Assembly (NCBI GenBank): GCA_010014835.2
Contig: JAAAKB020000011.1
Location: 32,310 to 54,468 of the forward strand
From: Apostichopus leukothele
Taxonomy: Eukaryota; Echinodermata; Holothuroidea; Aspidochirotida; Stichopodidae
Length of the DNA: 22,159 nucleotides
Direction: 5' to 3'
The notes under the pieces: generated by a model
The model's database searches: none
What the model was told of the DNA's origin: nothing
The model's input: the letters and a program-made list of their open reading frames with translations, nothing else
Shown: positions 20,741-22,159 of the stretch, piece by piece
Layout of the letters: every line of letters begins with the position of its first letter
Numbering within the stretch: the first letter of the stretch is position 1
Made by a program: the position numbers and the translations under genes

Positions 20741-21864
20741 TAGTGTAATGTGACTCCACATAGAGACGGGTAAAGGGTACCGAAAACGGGTCTATATCTT
20801 TACTAAAAGTTAGGCTATGAAGCCTTTAAGTTATTACAGACTCCAAATAAAGAATTCAGAAGTTCTAGTTGATGTTTTGTTGAATTGCTCCCTCTATTTC
20901 TATCAAATTTATGTTGAATCACCAGTAAAAATAGTTAAGTTCAATGATATTAATTTTTTTTACAAAGAAATCACTGTGAGACCTTCTGATTCGAGTAATA
21001 ATATATATCTGAACTATTTTTTAAATTGATGCAATACATAGGATCCCTGAACAGTCATATTATTGGCTGGCTTTGCTACTGTCCATATTACGCAGAGAAC
21101 AAGGATCAGTGATATTAAAATTACAGAAGGATGAAAGAAACTGCTGCATTAGTAACTCAGAAAAAGAAACTAGGTTTGAAGCCTTTGGGAACATATTTTT
21201 GTGTGCGGGGGGGGGGTTGATATTAACATAGAGAAGCCTTTAAAATTCTAATGATAAGTTGTATGTAACCTTCATGCTTTACTGGAAGCAACTGCAGGTA
21301 TGCATACATGCCAGCATTCATGTTTGTTTTGCAACTTCTAGGTAGCACTAATAATAATCCAGCTTAACATGGTATGGAACCTGTTGACAGAAATATTGAT
21401 ATTATTTATCCTTCTGTTGTTGCATACATAGCAACTGCAGCTATCCAGCAGTTGTCACACTTCCCTTCAATAACAATCTGTGGTATCTGAAATCTGTAGT
21501 ATCTGATATTCCCCAAATTAATTGTATTGTATTTACAGTTGATAATTGTCTGTTTCATAGCATTAGCAAATGGAATCAAGTCACACTACATGTGTCATTT
21601 TACTCCAGTTGTTTATTTTACATACAACCTCTCATATAATTACAAAGATGCAAAGGAAAAAGGTCACATTTTACAGAACTGTGTTATCAGGCAGCCCATA
21701 TATTTTCTTTTTCCAGATTCAGATTTCAATAACAGTTTTATGCATGAAGTGTGTTTGTGTCAATGGTTCACAATAGCTTTGATGTAGAATAGTGTAGTTT
21801 GTTAAACCCTGTTGTAGAAAAGAAAAAATACTGTAGTTTTGATTTCAGTTCAGAATGATTAGTT
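20741..21864. other. Last visible intron, unique part
   Basis: No exon recognised. A run of ten G at 21207-21216 is the only long G tract in the window. Open frames near 20817-21029 and 21527-21787 have no recognisable domain. Confidence 0.6.
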
Positions 21865-22159
21865 GAGGATTGTAGGTATGGTGTGAGTATTCACTGTATG
21901 AAGGCAGTGGACGGGATATGAGTGGCACCTGAATGGAAGGCAGTAGGGACAATGTGAGTGTCCACCGAATGAAAGACAGTAGATGAGATATGGGTGGGAC
22001 CTGAATGGAGAACAATAGAGATCATGTAATTGTCCACTGAATGGAGAACAATAGAGATAATGTGAGTGTCCACTGAATGAAGGACAGTAGATGAGATATG
22101 GGTGGGACCTGAATGGAGAACAATAGAGATCATGTAATTGTCCACTGAATGGAGAACAA
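21865..22159. repeat. Minisatellite, 36-bp unit with 108-bp trimer, cut by the right window edge
   Basis: The base unit is TGAATGGAGAACAATAGAGA followed by TCATGTAATTGTCCAC (36 bp). Three variant units make a 108-bp super-unit: CTGAATGGAGAACAATAGAG occurs at 22001 and again at 22109. About 8 copies are visible; left copies are the most diverged and the array runs out of the window. The unit length is a multiple of three, giving an 84-codon minus-strand frame with a 12-residue repeat that I take as an artefact. Confidence 0.92.

Noticed and set aside
21891-22145. 84-codon minus-strand frame with a 12-residue repeat
   Set aside because: A by-product of the 36-bp unit; no signal peptide, start context or known family.
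1-22159. CRISPR-like arrays suggested by regular repeats
   Set aside because: Repeats are head-to-tail without unique spacers, and the setting is a spliced animal gene.

Overview
The window is animal nuclear DNA. It holds the middle part of one split gene on the + strand and no other gene I can support. Eight exons between 5277 and 19627 join through canonical GT/AG introns, with matching phases at every junction, into one open frame of 926 nt (308 codons plus two bases). The protein is the FERM domain and the start of the FERM-adjacent region of a non-receptor tyrosine phosphatase of the PTPN4/PTPN3 (Ptpmeg) family. The first exon(s) lie off the left side or are not recognisable in 1-5276. 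The PDZ and phosphatase domains should lie beyond the right edge. The distance from human PTPN4 (near-identical in the last F3 helix, roughly half identical elsewhere by eye from memory), introns of about 1-3 kb and the mosaic CpG loss suggest an invertebrate, perhaps a marine lophotrochozoan such as a mollusc. I cannot name the species or phylum with confidence.

Layout: 1-5276 is upstream intron or flank, with a 65-bp array cut by the window edge (1-230) and a large 43-bp array (3359-4790). Exon A (5277-5436) gives the F1 lobe. Exons B (7100-7217), C (8084-8136), D (10309-10429) and E (12060-12147) give F2. Exons F (13901-14053) and G (17439-17605) give F3. Exon H (19562-19627) carries the FERM-adjacent region. 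The last intron (19628 to the end) holds a candidate inverted-repeat DNA element and a 36-bp array cut by the right edge.

The striking property is not the gene but its introns. Nine unrelated minisatellites, with units of 65, 43, 31, 45, 75, 33/45, 46, 38 and 36 bp, fill about a quarter of the window, with at least one in nearly every intron. Two tandem duplications involve true splice sites. A 46-bp array of 14 exactly spaced copies begins at the 5' splice site of exon G and repeats donor-like sites. The 3' end of the intron before exon D is a degenerate triplication carrying acceptor-like AGs. Several arrays show higher-order structure (180-bp, about 150-bp and 108-bp super-units, and a 33/45-bp two-length array). 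CpG is almost absent over most of the gene but near normal in a few sharply bounded patches, which suggests germline methylation plus unmethylated or recently inserted segments. I saw no rRNA, tRNA, CRISPR, retrovirus-like element or coding-capable transposon.
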